Of a stretch of DNA of 64,000 nt, positions 25,177 through 33,243 are shown one piece after another. Location of the stretch: positions 1 through 64,000 of the forward strand of contig JANJTQ010000089.1 of assembly GCA_024711005.1 (NCBI GenBank). The letters run 5' to 3'. The notes below the pieces were generated by a model. The model did not search any database. It had not been told where the DNA came from and was given only the letters and a program-made list of their open reading frames with translations. Position 1 is the first letter of the stretch; each line of letters begins with the position of its first letter. Source of the stretch: Opitutaceae bacterium. GTDB lineage: Bacteria > Verrucomicrobiota > Verrucomicrobiia > Opitutales > Opitutaceae. A program made the position numbers and the translations under genes.

Positions 25177-27300
25177 ATGACCGTCTCCCACGACCATCGC
25201 GCTCTCACTCTCAACGGACGTCGCACCCTCATCCTGAGCGGTGCGGTTCACTACCCGCGTAGCACACCCGCCATGTGGCCCGGAATCCTGCGCCATATGC
25301 GCAAGTCCGGCCTCAACACCGTCGAGACCTACATCTTCTGGAACCTCCACGAACGCCGTCGCGACGTCCTCGACTTCTCCGGTCGCCTCGACCTCGTCCA
25401 CTTCTGCCGTCTCGCCCAGGCCGCGGGCCTCAAGGTCATCCTCCGCATCGGGCCGTACATCTGCGCCGAGACGAATTTCGGCGGCCTTCCCGGCTGGCTG
25501 CGCGATGTCCCCGGCATCCGCATGCGCACCGACAACGAGCCGTTCAAACGCGAGATGGCCCGCTGGGTGCGTCTCGTTGCCGAGGTCATCCGCCCGCTCA
25601 CCGCACCCCAGGGCGGCCCCATCATTCTCGCCCAGATCGAAAACGAGTACGACAACATCGCCGCCACCTACGGCGAGGACGGACGTCGTTATCTTCAATG
25701 GTGCGTCGATCTCGCCCAGTCCCTTGATCTCCGCATTCCGTGGGTCACCTGCGCCGCCGGCCGCGCCGCCGAGGCCGGCCAGGATGACGCCGTCGCCAGC
25801 GCCGACGGATCCCTCGAAACGATCAACGCCTTTCGAGCCCACGAGATGATTGATGCACATTTCCAGACTCATCCCAAAGCCCCCGCGCTCTGGACGGAAA
25901 ACTGGACCGGCTGGTACCAGACCTGGGGAGGCGTCCTCCCCAAACGTCAGCCCGAGGAACTCGCCTACGCCACCGCCCGCTTCTTCGCCGCCGGCGGCTC
26001 CGGAGTGAACTACTTCCTCTGGCACGGCGGCACCAACTTCGGCCGCGAGGCCATGTACCTGTTGACCACCTCCTACGAATTCGGCGCCCCGCTCGACGAA
26101 TACGGCCTGCCCTCCACCAAGGCGCTCCACCTCTCCCGCCTCAATCACGCGCTCAACGCCTGCGCCGCCGATTTCATCGATTGCGAGCGCCCCGTGGTGA
26201 CCGCCACCGGCCCCGCCCAGTTCACCTGCACCTACGCCTCGGGCCTCGTCTTCCTCTGCAACGACGCCGCCGAACCCGCCGTGATCTCCCACCACAAGGT
26301 CGACCACACCCTCGCCGCTCGCTCCGTGCGCATCGTACGTCCCGACGACGAGGTGATTTACGACAGCGCCGCGCCCCTTCGTCCCATTCGCCGCACCTGG
26401 AAATCCGTCGGCGCAAAACTCACGCCCTTCACCCGCCGCGCCGAGCCCCTGCCCTCCGACTGGCCCGCCGATCTCGCCACTCCGGTCGTCTCCAAAAAAC
26501 CCGTCGAACAACTCGCCCTCACCCGCGACGAAACCGACTACTGCTGGTACGAGACGAACCTCGACGTCTCCGCCGCCGAAGCCGGCCCCGGCACGCTCAC
26601 CCTCGAATGCACCGCCGACATCGTCCATGTCTTCGTCGACGGCCGCCACGTCGCCACCACCCCCGGCCCCTTGCGCGAACGCCGCGGAAAATTCAACGAA
26701 GGACGTTTCACCCAGACCTTCGCCCTCGATCTGCCCGTCGGTCGTCACCGACTGTCGATCCTCGCCTGCGCCCTCGGGCTCATCAAAGGCGACTGGATGA
26801 TCGGCTACGCCAACATGGCCGACGAACACAAGGGCCTCTGGGCTCCCGTTCGCTGGAACCGCCGCAAACTCGCCGGGCCTTGGCGCATGCAACCGGGTCT
26901 CCTCGGCGAACGCACCGCGCTTTTTTCCGAAGCCGGCGCACTCGCCCCGTGGAAAGCCGCCCCCGCCCGCCGCGCCGACCAGCCACTCACCTGGTGGCGC
27001 ACCAACTTTGCCCGTCCGAAATCCACCGGCCCGTTCGCCCTCGACCTCGGAGGCATGACCAAGGGCATCGCCTGGATCAACGGTCGTTGCCTCGGCCGCT
27101 ACTGGAACATCCCCGAGTCCGATCCCATGGGCCCGTGGATGGTGTGGATGAAGGGCAGCCTGGACGCCGTCCCCAGCGGCGCCGCCACCCAGCGTCATTA
27201 CCATATCCCGGTCGACTGGCTCCGCGACCACAACACCCTCGTGGTCTTTGAGGAACTCGGCGGCGACCCCGCAACCGTTCGCCTGCTCCAACGCGTGTAA
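25177..27300 (+). CDS. Glycoside hydrolase family 35 beta-galactosidase
   Basis: A 707-residue GH35 enzyme that should hydrolyse terminal beta-galactosides. The TIM barrel occupies about residues 5-330 with SGAVHYPRS, GLNTVETYIFWNLHE, RIGPYICAETNFGGLPGWL, acid/base Glu157 in QIENEY and nucleophile Glu241 in WTENWTGW, then YFLWHGGTNFG. Beta-rich C-terminal domains include the GH35 jelly-roll motif GIAWINGRCLGRYW near 630-645. There is no signal peptide, so it is probably cytoplasmic and acts on imported oligosaccharides. It lies 15 bases after the SGNH gene. A strong hairpin at 27329-27352 follows the stop. Confidence 0.95.
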   Translation: MTVSHDHRALTLNGRRTLILSGAVHYPRSTPAMWPGILRHMRKSGLNTVETYIFWNLHERRRDVLDFSGRLDLVHFCRLAQAAGLKVILRIGPYICAETNFGGLPGWLRDVPGIRMRTDNEPFKREMARWVRLVAEVIRPLTAPQGGPIILAQIENEYDNIAATYGEDGRRYLQWCVDLAQSLDLRIPWVTCAAGRAAEAGQDDAVASADGSLETINAFRAHEMIDAHFQTHPKAPALWTENWTGWYQTWGGVLPKRQPEELAYATARFFAAGGSGVNYFLWHGGTNFGREAMYLLTTSYEFGAPLDEYGLPSTKALHLSRLNHALNACAADFIDCERPVVTATGPAQFTCTYASGLVFLCNDAAEPAVISHHKVDHTLAARSVRIVRPDDEVIYDSAAPLRPIRRTWKSVGAKLTPFTRRAEPLPSDWPADLATPVVSKKPVEQLALTRDETDYCWYETNLDVSAAEAGPGTLTLECTADIVHVFVDGRHVATTPGPLRERRGKFNEGRFTQTFALDLPVGRHRLSILACALGLIKGDWMIGYANMADEHKGLWAPVRWNRRKLAGPWRMQPGLLGERTALFSEAGALAPWKAAPARRADQPLTWWRTNFARPKSTGPFALDLGGMTKGIAWINGRCLGRYWNIPESDPMGPWMVWMKGSLDAVPSGAATQRHYHIPVDWLRDHNTLVVFEELGGDPATVRLLQRV

Positions 27301-27328
27301 CCAAAAATAACTACATTTCCCCCAACTC

Positions 27329-27352
27329 GGGCGTGGCGTTCGCGCCACGCCC
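27329..27352 (+). terminator. 10-base-pair hairpin with TTCG tetraloop
   Basis: GGGCGTGGCG (27329-27338) and CGCCACGCCC (27343-27352) enclose TTCG, an exceptionally stable loop; the stem can be extended by one C-G pair. It starts 29 bases after the GH35 stop. No T tract follows, so it may be an mRNA 3' stabiliser or processing element and not a classic terminator. Confidence 0.6.
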
Positions 27353-27370
27353 GCGGAGCCCCGTCGTTAC

Positions 27371-27483
27371 CCCCGCCCCGCCCGGTTTTCGATACCCCTT
27401 CCGATGATCGCTTCCGTCGCCCACGCGGACCGATTCCTTTCCCTCCTCTTCGTCCGTACTCGCTTTCTCCCGACCGAAACGTC
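27371..27483 (+). repeat. Duplicated intergenic element, copy 1
   Basis: This non-coding stretch upstream of the symporter gene is clearly related to 33061-33162. The best block (27395-27419) differs from 33081-33105 at only two of 25 positions; further matches include TTTCGAT before it and TCGCTTTCTCCC near the end. It contains the odd palindrome CGATGATCG. It may carry a shared promoter or operator. Confidence 0.6.
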
Positions 27484-27503
27484 CAGCCCAACCCATTCTC
27501 TCC

Positions 27504-29528
27504 ATGCACCTTTCCCACCTCGATTGGGGTATCATCATCGGCTTCATCCTCACGCTGACCTGCGTCGCGCTTTGGATGCGCCGCTTTACTCGAAGCGTCT
27601 CGGATTTTCTCGTCGCCGACCGTTGCGCAGGGCGTTACCTGCTCACGCTTTCGGAGGGCATGGCGGCCTTCGGCGTGACCGCCGTCATCGCGAACTTCGA
27701 GAAGTTCTATCAGGCGGGGTTTGCCGCCTATTGGTGGGGAATGATGCTCGCCCCCATCAGCATGGTGATCGCGATGTCGGGCTGGGTCGCCTACCGCTAC
27801 CGCGAGACCCGCGTGCTCACCATGGCGCAGTTCTTCGAGCAACGCTATAACCGGCGCTTCCGGGTGTTCGCCGGCATCCTCACCTGGGTCTCGGGCGTAC
27901 TCAACTACGGCGTTTTCCCCGGCATCGTCGCCAACTTCTTCATCCATTTCTGCGGCCTCCCCGAGACACTCGCCATCGCGGGCGTCGAGATACGCACGCT
28001 CCTCGTCGTCATGGCCTGCTTCCTCGGCATGGCGCTCGCCTTGGTGTTCGGCGGCGGGATGGTCACCGTGATGGTCACCGACTTCATCCAGGCGCAGTTC
28101 GTGAACATTGTCTTCCTCATCCTGATGATCTCGGTGTTCGTGAAGATCGGTTGGACCGACACCGTCACCGCACTCTCCGACACGGGGCCGGGCAAGTCCC
28201 TCCTCGATCCGTTCGATCAGGAAGGCATCAGCGACTTCAACTTCTGGTTCTTCGCCATCTTCGCCTTCAAGGCCGTCTACAACTGCCTCGGCTGGCAGAG
28301 CACGCAGGGATACAACGCGGCCGCCCGCTCGCCGCATGAGTTCAAAATGGCGCGGGTCCTCGCCGAGTGGCGCAACGGCGTCACCTACCTCATGCTGATG
28401 ATCCTGCCGATCGCCGCGTATGTGATCCTCCATCACGCCGGCTACGTCGACATCGCCGCCGCGTCCCGCGCCTCGCTCGATGCCATCAGCGACCCGCAGG
28501 TCGTCACGCAACTAACCGTCCCCGTGACCCTGCTCAACTTCCTGCCGGCGGGGATCGTCGGTCTCCTCGCGGCCGCCATGGTCGCGTCCGCCATCTCGAC
28601 CGACGACACCTATCTTCACTCGTGGGGCGTCATTTTCGTGCAAGACGTCGTGTTGCCCTTCCGCAAAAAGCCGCTCTCGCCTCGCGCCCACATGAACCTC
28701 CTCCGCGGGTCCATCGTCTTCGTCGCGATCTTCGCCTTTACCTGGAGCGCGATCTTCCCGCTGCGCGACTACATCTTCATGTATTTCCTGCTCACCGGCA
28801 CGATCTACCTGGGCGGCTCCGGCGCCGTGATTATCGGAGGACTCTATTGGAAACGAGGCACCACCGCCGGCGCCTACACAGCGATGATCGCCGGGGCCAC
28901 GGTCGCAATCGTCGGCATCACCATTCAAGCCATCTGGCCGAATGTCCCATTCCTCCTTTCGCTCGCCCCCAAGTTCCCCCTCAACGGCGCGTGGCTGGCG
29001 ATGATCGCCTACGGCACCAGTATCGTCGGCTACATCGTGGTTTCCCTCTTCACCTGCCGGGAACCGGCCAACCTCGACCGGCTGCTGCACCGGGGAGCCT
29101 ACGCCCTGCCCGGCGCCGGTTCGGGCCCTCGCGTCATCGGCCTCTCTCGCTGGCGCCAGCTCCTTGGATTCACCAACGAGTTCACCCGCGGCGACCGAGC
29201 CATTTACTACTTCAAGATGGGCTGGACCGGCATGTGGACCGCAATCTTCGTCGTAGGAACGATCGCCGGGCTCGTCTTCGGTCTCTCGAAAACCGTATGG
29301 GCCAACTTCTGGCTCTTCGTCATCATCCTCAGCGCCACCGCCGGCAGCGTCACCGTGGTCTGGTTCCTCTGGGGCGGCATCAAGGATCTCCGGCTCCTCG
29401 TCATCACCTTGCGCGATAAAAACCGCGACGCCGGCGACGACGGTGAAATCCACTCCTCGCCCGCCAATCCCGATGCCTCCGTTCGGACGAACGAACCCGC
29501 CGAGACGGTGACTCCCGCCGTTCCCTAG
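27504..29528 (+). CDS. Sodium:solute symporter (SSS family)
   Basis: A 674-residue inner-membrane transporter with about 14 helices. The SSS core appears as WGIIIGFILTLTCVALWMRR (helix 1), SDFLVADRCAGRYLLTLSEGMAAFGVTAVIANFEKFYQAG (helix 2 region), FGGGMVTVMVTDFIQAQFVNIVF, LPAGIVGLLAAAMVASAISTDDTYLHSWGVIF (Na+-site helix 8 region) and GGSGAVIIGGLYWKRGT. It should take up a sugar or sugar acid with Na+. The long hydrophilic C-terminal tail (about 635-674) has no known motif. Sitting between the GH35 gene and a giant secreted protein, it probably imports the products of the locus. A duplicated intergenic element precedes it. Confidence 0.92.
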   Translation: MHLSHLDWGIIIGFILTLTCVALWMRRFTRSVSDFLVADRCAGRYLLTLSEGMAAFGVTAVIANFEKFYQAGFAAYWWGMMLAPISMVIAMSGWVAYRYRETRVLTMAQFFEQRYNRRFRVFAGILTWVSGVLNYGVFPGIVANFFIHFCGLPETLAIAGVEIRTLLVVMACFLGMALALVFGGGMVTVMVTDFIQAQFVNIVFLILMISVFVKIGWTDTVTALSDTGPGKSLLDPFDQEGISDFNFWFFAIFAFKAVYNCLGWQSTQGYNAAARSPHEFKMARVLAEWRNGVTYLMLMILPIAAYVILHHAGYVDIAAASRASLDAISDPQVVTQLTVPVTLLNFLPAGIVGLLAAAMVASAISTDDTYLHSWGVIFVQDVVLPFRKKPLSPRAHMNLLRGSIVFVAIFAFTWSAIFPLRDYIFMYFLLTGTIYLGGSGAVIIGGLYWKRGTTAGAYTAMIAGATVAIVGITIQAIWPNVPFLLSLAPKFPLNGAWLAMIAYGTSIVGYIVVSLFTCREPANLDRLLHRGAYALPGAGSGPRVIGLSRWRQLLGFTNEFTRGDRAIYYFKMGWTGMWTAIFVVGTIAGLVFGLSKTVWANFWLFVIILSATAGSVTVVWFLWGGIKDLRLLVITLRDKNRDAGDDGEIHSSPANPDASVRTNEPAETVTPAVP

Positions 29529-29542
29529 ACCACAACCCGACT

Positions 29543-32500
29543 TTGCCTTCCGCGATGCACCGCTTTGTCGCCCTCGCCCTGACGCTCCTTCTCGCCGCCG
29601 CCGCGCCGGCCGCGTCGACGCTGCTGGTGTTCGCGAACGACTTCCAGTTCCCCGGAGGCTGGATGGTCGATCTTCGCAGCGGCTCGATGGGCGCTCGCAT
29701 TCTCCGCAGCCCGGGTACGGACATCAATGCCCTCACCGGCGTCAACGTCCCGGTCGCCGGAGACTACAAGGTCTGGGTGCGCACCGTGGACTTCCCCGAC
29801 GCCGAACCCCGCACCCGCACCTTTGCCGTCGCGGTCAACGGCAGGCGTCTACCCCACGACGCCGGCCGGCACGGTCGCCGGGGCTGGGCTTGGGAACCCG
29901 TCGGCGAAGTGAAAATCGAGGCCGGCGAGACCATCCTCGAAATCATCGACGTGTCCCGTTTTTGGGGCCGCTGCGACGCCCTTCTTCTCAGCAACGACGC
30001 CGGCTTCGATCCAAACGGAAAACCGTGGTCCGCGCTGCTCAAACTGAAAACCACCCCCATCACGCTGACTCCCGACTCCGGCTCCGACACCGTCGATCCA
30101 TCCGCCACCACCACACTTTCCGGTCCCGGCCGCCAGGTGGCGACGCTCGAAAATGCCGCGGCGCGTGTCCGCTTCTTCGAACACACGGATGCCCAGGGAG
30201 CCACGCTCCTTCGTCGCGAGACCAATGTCCGCACCGCCGAGGGTTGGGTCGCGGTCCCCTCCGAGGCCGCCGCCGAATCGCTCTTCGTGCTCCATAGCCC
30301 GAACAAGAACGTCGACACGTCCGTGATGCATCCGCGCTGGAACAACCCCGACAACCAAGTCGTCATCCGCTCCGGCGGCCGCACCTATCGCACCGCGACC
30401 GACACCGCCAATCCCTACCGCGCCGGCGCCCGCACCGACTACGTCGCCCGCTCGGCGACCACGTTGCCCGACGGCTCCGTTCAACTTTCGTTTCACCCCA
30501 ACATCGGCGGCAATGCGGCGACGGCTTCCGACACAGCCGAACCCCTGACCGCCGTTTGGCGAACCGCCCCCGGCGGCGGCGATTTCGATGTGTCCGTAAC
30601 CGTAAAAGCACTACACGACGGGTTCTACTCCGTCGGACAGGCCCCCTTCGTCGCGCAAAGTCCAAAGGACGTCCGGTTCAACCTGCTCCCGCCGCTCTAC
30701 CAGTATCAACGCGCCCCCCGCGCCGCGATGGCCGTCCCCAGCAGCGCCACCCCCCACCCGTTGTCCGTCATCGAGCTTGCGGCCACCGCCACGCGTCCGG
30801 CCATCACCCTCGGCGTCGCCGCCGACCCCGCCGAACTGCCTTTCGAGTGGCCCAATCCGCTCAACGCCCGCTACGGCTTCGCGCTCCAATCCGAAGACGG
30901 ACGCCTGCAACCCGCAATCTTCCGGCCCCTCCTCGGCCTCGGCGATTCCCGGTGGAGACGCGATGAAGCCCGCACCCTGCGCTGGCGCATCCTCGCTCGG
31001 GTCGGCGACTGGCGCGGCACGCTCGCCTACGCCACGCATCGCATCTTCGGCGTCACCGACTATCGCCAGCCCGTCAACGCCTCCCTGACCGATGCCGCCC
31101 TCAACATTGTCGAGCTCATGCGGAATGAGACGGCCGCCGGCTGGGACCGCTCACTGCGCGGTTTCTGGAACATCGAAGGCGACGGACTCGCCACGCAGGC
31201 CTCGCCGCTCGTGCTACTCTCCGCGGCCGTCCTGACCGACGACGAGGCGTTCTACGTCAGCCACGGCCTGCCCGCCATCGAGTGGACGCTCACCCGCGCC
31301 ACCGCGCATTTCGCCCGCGTCGTCCCCAAGGCCCAGCCGCCCTACGTGAACGACAAGGACATCGAGATCACCAGTCCCTCGCGTTTCTACGGCGCCGCCT
31401 ACTGGCAAGGCGTCCACTCGCTGCTTGGCAATGCCAACCCTTGGGTGGCCGACTTGGTCAAACGCGCCGCAGCCGCCGGCCCGCGCCAGCGCTGGGTGCC
31501 CAAGTTCTCCGATGCCCTCGCGCTCTATCGGCTCGATCCATCGCCCGAGCACCTCGCCACCGCCGTCCGACAGGCCGAGGACTTTGTCGCCATGGAACTC
31601 AACGGACGTAAGACCGGCGACATCGGCTACGGACCGTTCTACAACCACGACTTTATTCCCGTCTGGTGGGACCTGCTCGCGCTTCACGAACTGACCGGCG
31701 ATGCCCGCTGGCTCGAAGCCGCCGAGACCGGCGGCATGCTCACCGTGGCCGGCCTTCGCTCGCATCCGCAGCCGACCACCCCGACCGTCACCGTCCATCC
31801 CGGCGGCAAATTCATCGGCAACCCCGCGCTCTGGTGGCGCGGCCATGAGCAGTATCGCCTCGGCGTCCCGCGCAAGCCCGGCGATGTTACCGAGAAGCAA
31901 GTCCCTTCCTGGCAGGTTTCGCCCGTCGGCCTCGGTTTCGAACAACCGGTGACCTTCTACATCGGCACCGGTACCGGTGAGACCGACGGGTTTCAACACA
32001 TCATGATGTCCTCGTGGACGCCCGGCTTGCTCCGCCTCCACGCCGCCACCGGCAAGGACGTTTACCGCGACTTCGCCCGCGGAGGCATTGTCGGTCGCTT
32101 CACGAACTATCCCGGCTACTACCTGCGCGGCTTCACCGACAAGGTCCACGAGGCCGACTACCCGCTCAAGGGCCCGGATATCACCAGCATCTACTACCAC
32201 CACATCCCGGTGCATCTCGCCTTCACGCTCGACTGGCTCTTCGCCGAGGCCGAGCTGCGTTCCAAAGGCGCGATCAAGTTCCCGTTCGGTCATCAGCTCG
32301 GCTACGTGTGGTTCAACAGCCGCATCTTCGGCGCCGACGGCGGCGAGGTCTTCGGCGACACCGGAGCCCGCCCGCTCCTGCCCCGCGGCGTCAAAGTCCC
32401 CGACGCCGGCCTCAACTGGATCGCCGCCCGCACCGCCGATCGCCTGTGGATCATCCTCATGAACGACGCCCCGTCGGCCCGGCCGGCGACCGTCGAACTC

Positions 32501-33052
32501 GACGCCGCCGCGCTCGGCCTGCGCGTGGACCAGCCCGTTCTCGTTCACACTCCTGGCGGTGAGCCGCCCCGGTCCATTGCATTCGAAAAACTGGCCTCGA
32601 GCGTCTCCGTGCCTCCGCGCGGACTGATCGCGCTCGGTTTCGCCGCCACACCGGAACCCGAAAAACCGAGCCTGCCGCCCGTAGCCGCATCCCCGCTCGT
32701 CGTCCCCATCGGCGGCGACCAGGGCAACGTGCTCGCCTGGCGCATCCGATCCCCCTTCGGCCGCGACTCGATCTACGTCTGCCTCGACGGCGGTCCGGCC
32801 CGCAAGGCAGGCGTCGAACTGCTCCTCGAAGAGGACTCCGCCACCGAACCCCGCGTTGTCACCCGGTATCCCTACGAGTTCTCCGTCCACCCGATCCCCG
32901 TCGATAAAACCGTCTCGTTTCGTATTCGGATAACACATACAGACGGCGTCGTCGCCGAATCCGCCGCCCTTCAACTCCCGGGTATCACACCCCCGGAGGC
33001 GGCTCGCCCGTCTTCGCCGGATCTGCCGGCCAAAACCGCCGCCACCCCGTAA
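29543..33052 (+). CDS. Giant secreted protein, unknown family (paralogue B)
   Basis: An 1169-residue exported protein (signal peptide around MHRFVALALTLLLAAAAPAAS; the second ATG at 29555 is an equally good start). It parallels the protein at 16615-20049 from end to end: an N-terminal beta module (VAGDYKVWVRTVDFPDAEP, LEIIDVSRFWGRCDALLL), a beta-rich segment, a helical toroid-like middle (FIPVWWDLLALHELTGDARWLEAA, GPDITSIYYHHIPVHLAFTLDWLF) and a C-terminal beta domain (TRYPYEFSVHPI). The pair shares PGYYL, KGPDI and GYVWF motifs. It probably acts on the extracellular glycan, but I recognise no catalytic signature. It starts 14 bases after the symporter stop. Confidence 0.85.
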   Translation: MPSAMHRFVALALTLLLAAAAPAASTLLVFANDFQFPGGWMVDLRSGSMGARILRSPGTDINALTGVNVPVAGDYKVWVRTVDFPDAEPRTRTFAVAVNGRRLPHDAGRHGRRGWAWEPVGEVKIEAGETILEIIDVSRFWGRCDALLLSNDAGFDPNGKPWSALLKLKTTPITLTPDSGSDTVDPSATTTLSGPGRQVATLENAAARVRFFEHTDAQGATLLRRETNVRTAEGWVAVPSEAAAESLFVLHSPNKNVDTSVMHPRWNNPDNQVVIRSGGRTYRTATDTANPYRAGARTDYVARSATTLPDGSVQLSFHPNIGGNAATASDTAEPLTAVWRTAPGGGDFDVSVTVKALHDGFYSVGQAPFVAQSPKDVRFNLLPPLYQYQRAPRAAMAVPSSATPHPLSVIELAATATRPAITLGVAADPAELPFEWPNPLNARYGFALQSEDGRLQPAIFRPLLGLGDSRWRRDEARTLRWRILARVGDWRGTLAYATHRIFGVTDYRQPVNASLTDAALNIVELMRNETAAGWDRSLRGFWNIEGDGLATQASPLVLLSAAVLTDDEAFYVSHGLPAIEWTLTRATAHFARVVPKAQPPYVNDKDIEITSPSRFYGAAYWQGVHSLLGNANPWVADLVKRAAAAGPRQRWVPKFSDALALYRLDPSPEHLATAVRQAEDFVAMELNGRKTGDIGYGPFYNHDFIPVWWDLLALHELTGDARWLEAAETGGMLTVAGLRSHPQPTTPTVTVHPGGKFIGNPALWWRGHEQYRLGVPRKPGDVTEKQVPSWQVSPVGLGFEQPVTFYIGTGTGETDGFQHIMMSSWTPGLLRLHAATGKDVYRDFARGGIVGRFTNYPGYYLRGFTDKVHEADYPLKGPDITSIYYHHIPVHLAFTLDWLFAEAELRSKGAIKFPFGHQLGYVWFNSRIFGADGGEVFGDTGARPLLPRGVKVPDAGLNWIAARTADRLWIILMNDAPSARPATVELDAAALGLRVDQPVLVHTPGGEPPRSIAFEKLASSVSVPPRGLIALGFAATPEPEKPSLPPVAASPLVVPIGGDQGNVLAWRIRSPFGRDSIYVCLDGGPARKAGVELLLEEDSATEPRVVTRYPYEFSVHPIPVDKTVSFRIRITHTDGVVAESAALQLPGITPPEAARPSSPDLPAKTAATP

Positions 33053-33060
33053 CCCCTTCC

Positions 33061-33162
33061 CCGCCCCCCGACTTTCGATCCCCCTTCCGATAATCGCTTC
33101 CGCCGACCTCGCGGACTGCCCCTTTCCTCATACCCCCTTCCGCATTCGCTTTCTCCCCAACC
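33061..33162 (+). repeat. Duplicated intergenic element, copy 2
   Basis: This stretch between paralogue B and the beta-helix gene matches 27371-27483. The core 33081-33105 is nearly identical and contains CGATAATCG where copy 1 has CGATGATCG. The common TCGCTTTCTCCC lies at the end of both. There are small length differences, so it is an old duplication or a constrained regulatory module. Confidence 0.6.
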
Positions 33163-33172
33163 CCGGGGAGTC

Positions 33173-33190
33173 GGGGCGGCCGTCCGCCCC
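33173..33190 (+). terminator. GC-rich hairpin upstream of beta-helix gene
   Basis: GGGGCGG (33173-33179) pairs with CCGCCCC (33184-33190) around CCGT. It lies 121 bases after the paralogue B stop and 54 before the next start. It could terminate the upstream transcript or sit in the leader of the next; no T run follows. Confidence 0.35.
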
Positions 33191-33243
33191 TATTCCGGCC
33201 ACCCCGACCGGAACGTCTGCAACGTCAGTAACGTATTCCCCCA

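Noticed and set aside
23758-27348. 1196-codon open frame antisense to the SGNH and GH35 genes
   Set aside because: It is Gly/Glu/Val-rich low-complexity sequence opposite two well-supported enzymes; a by-product of codon bias.
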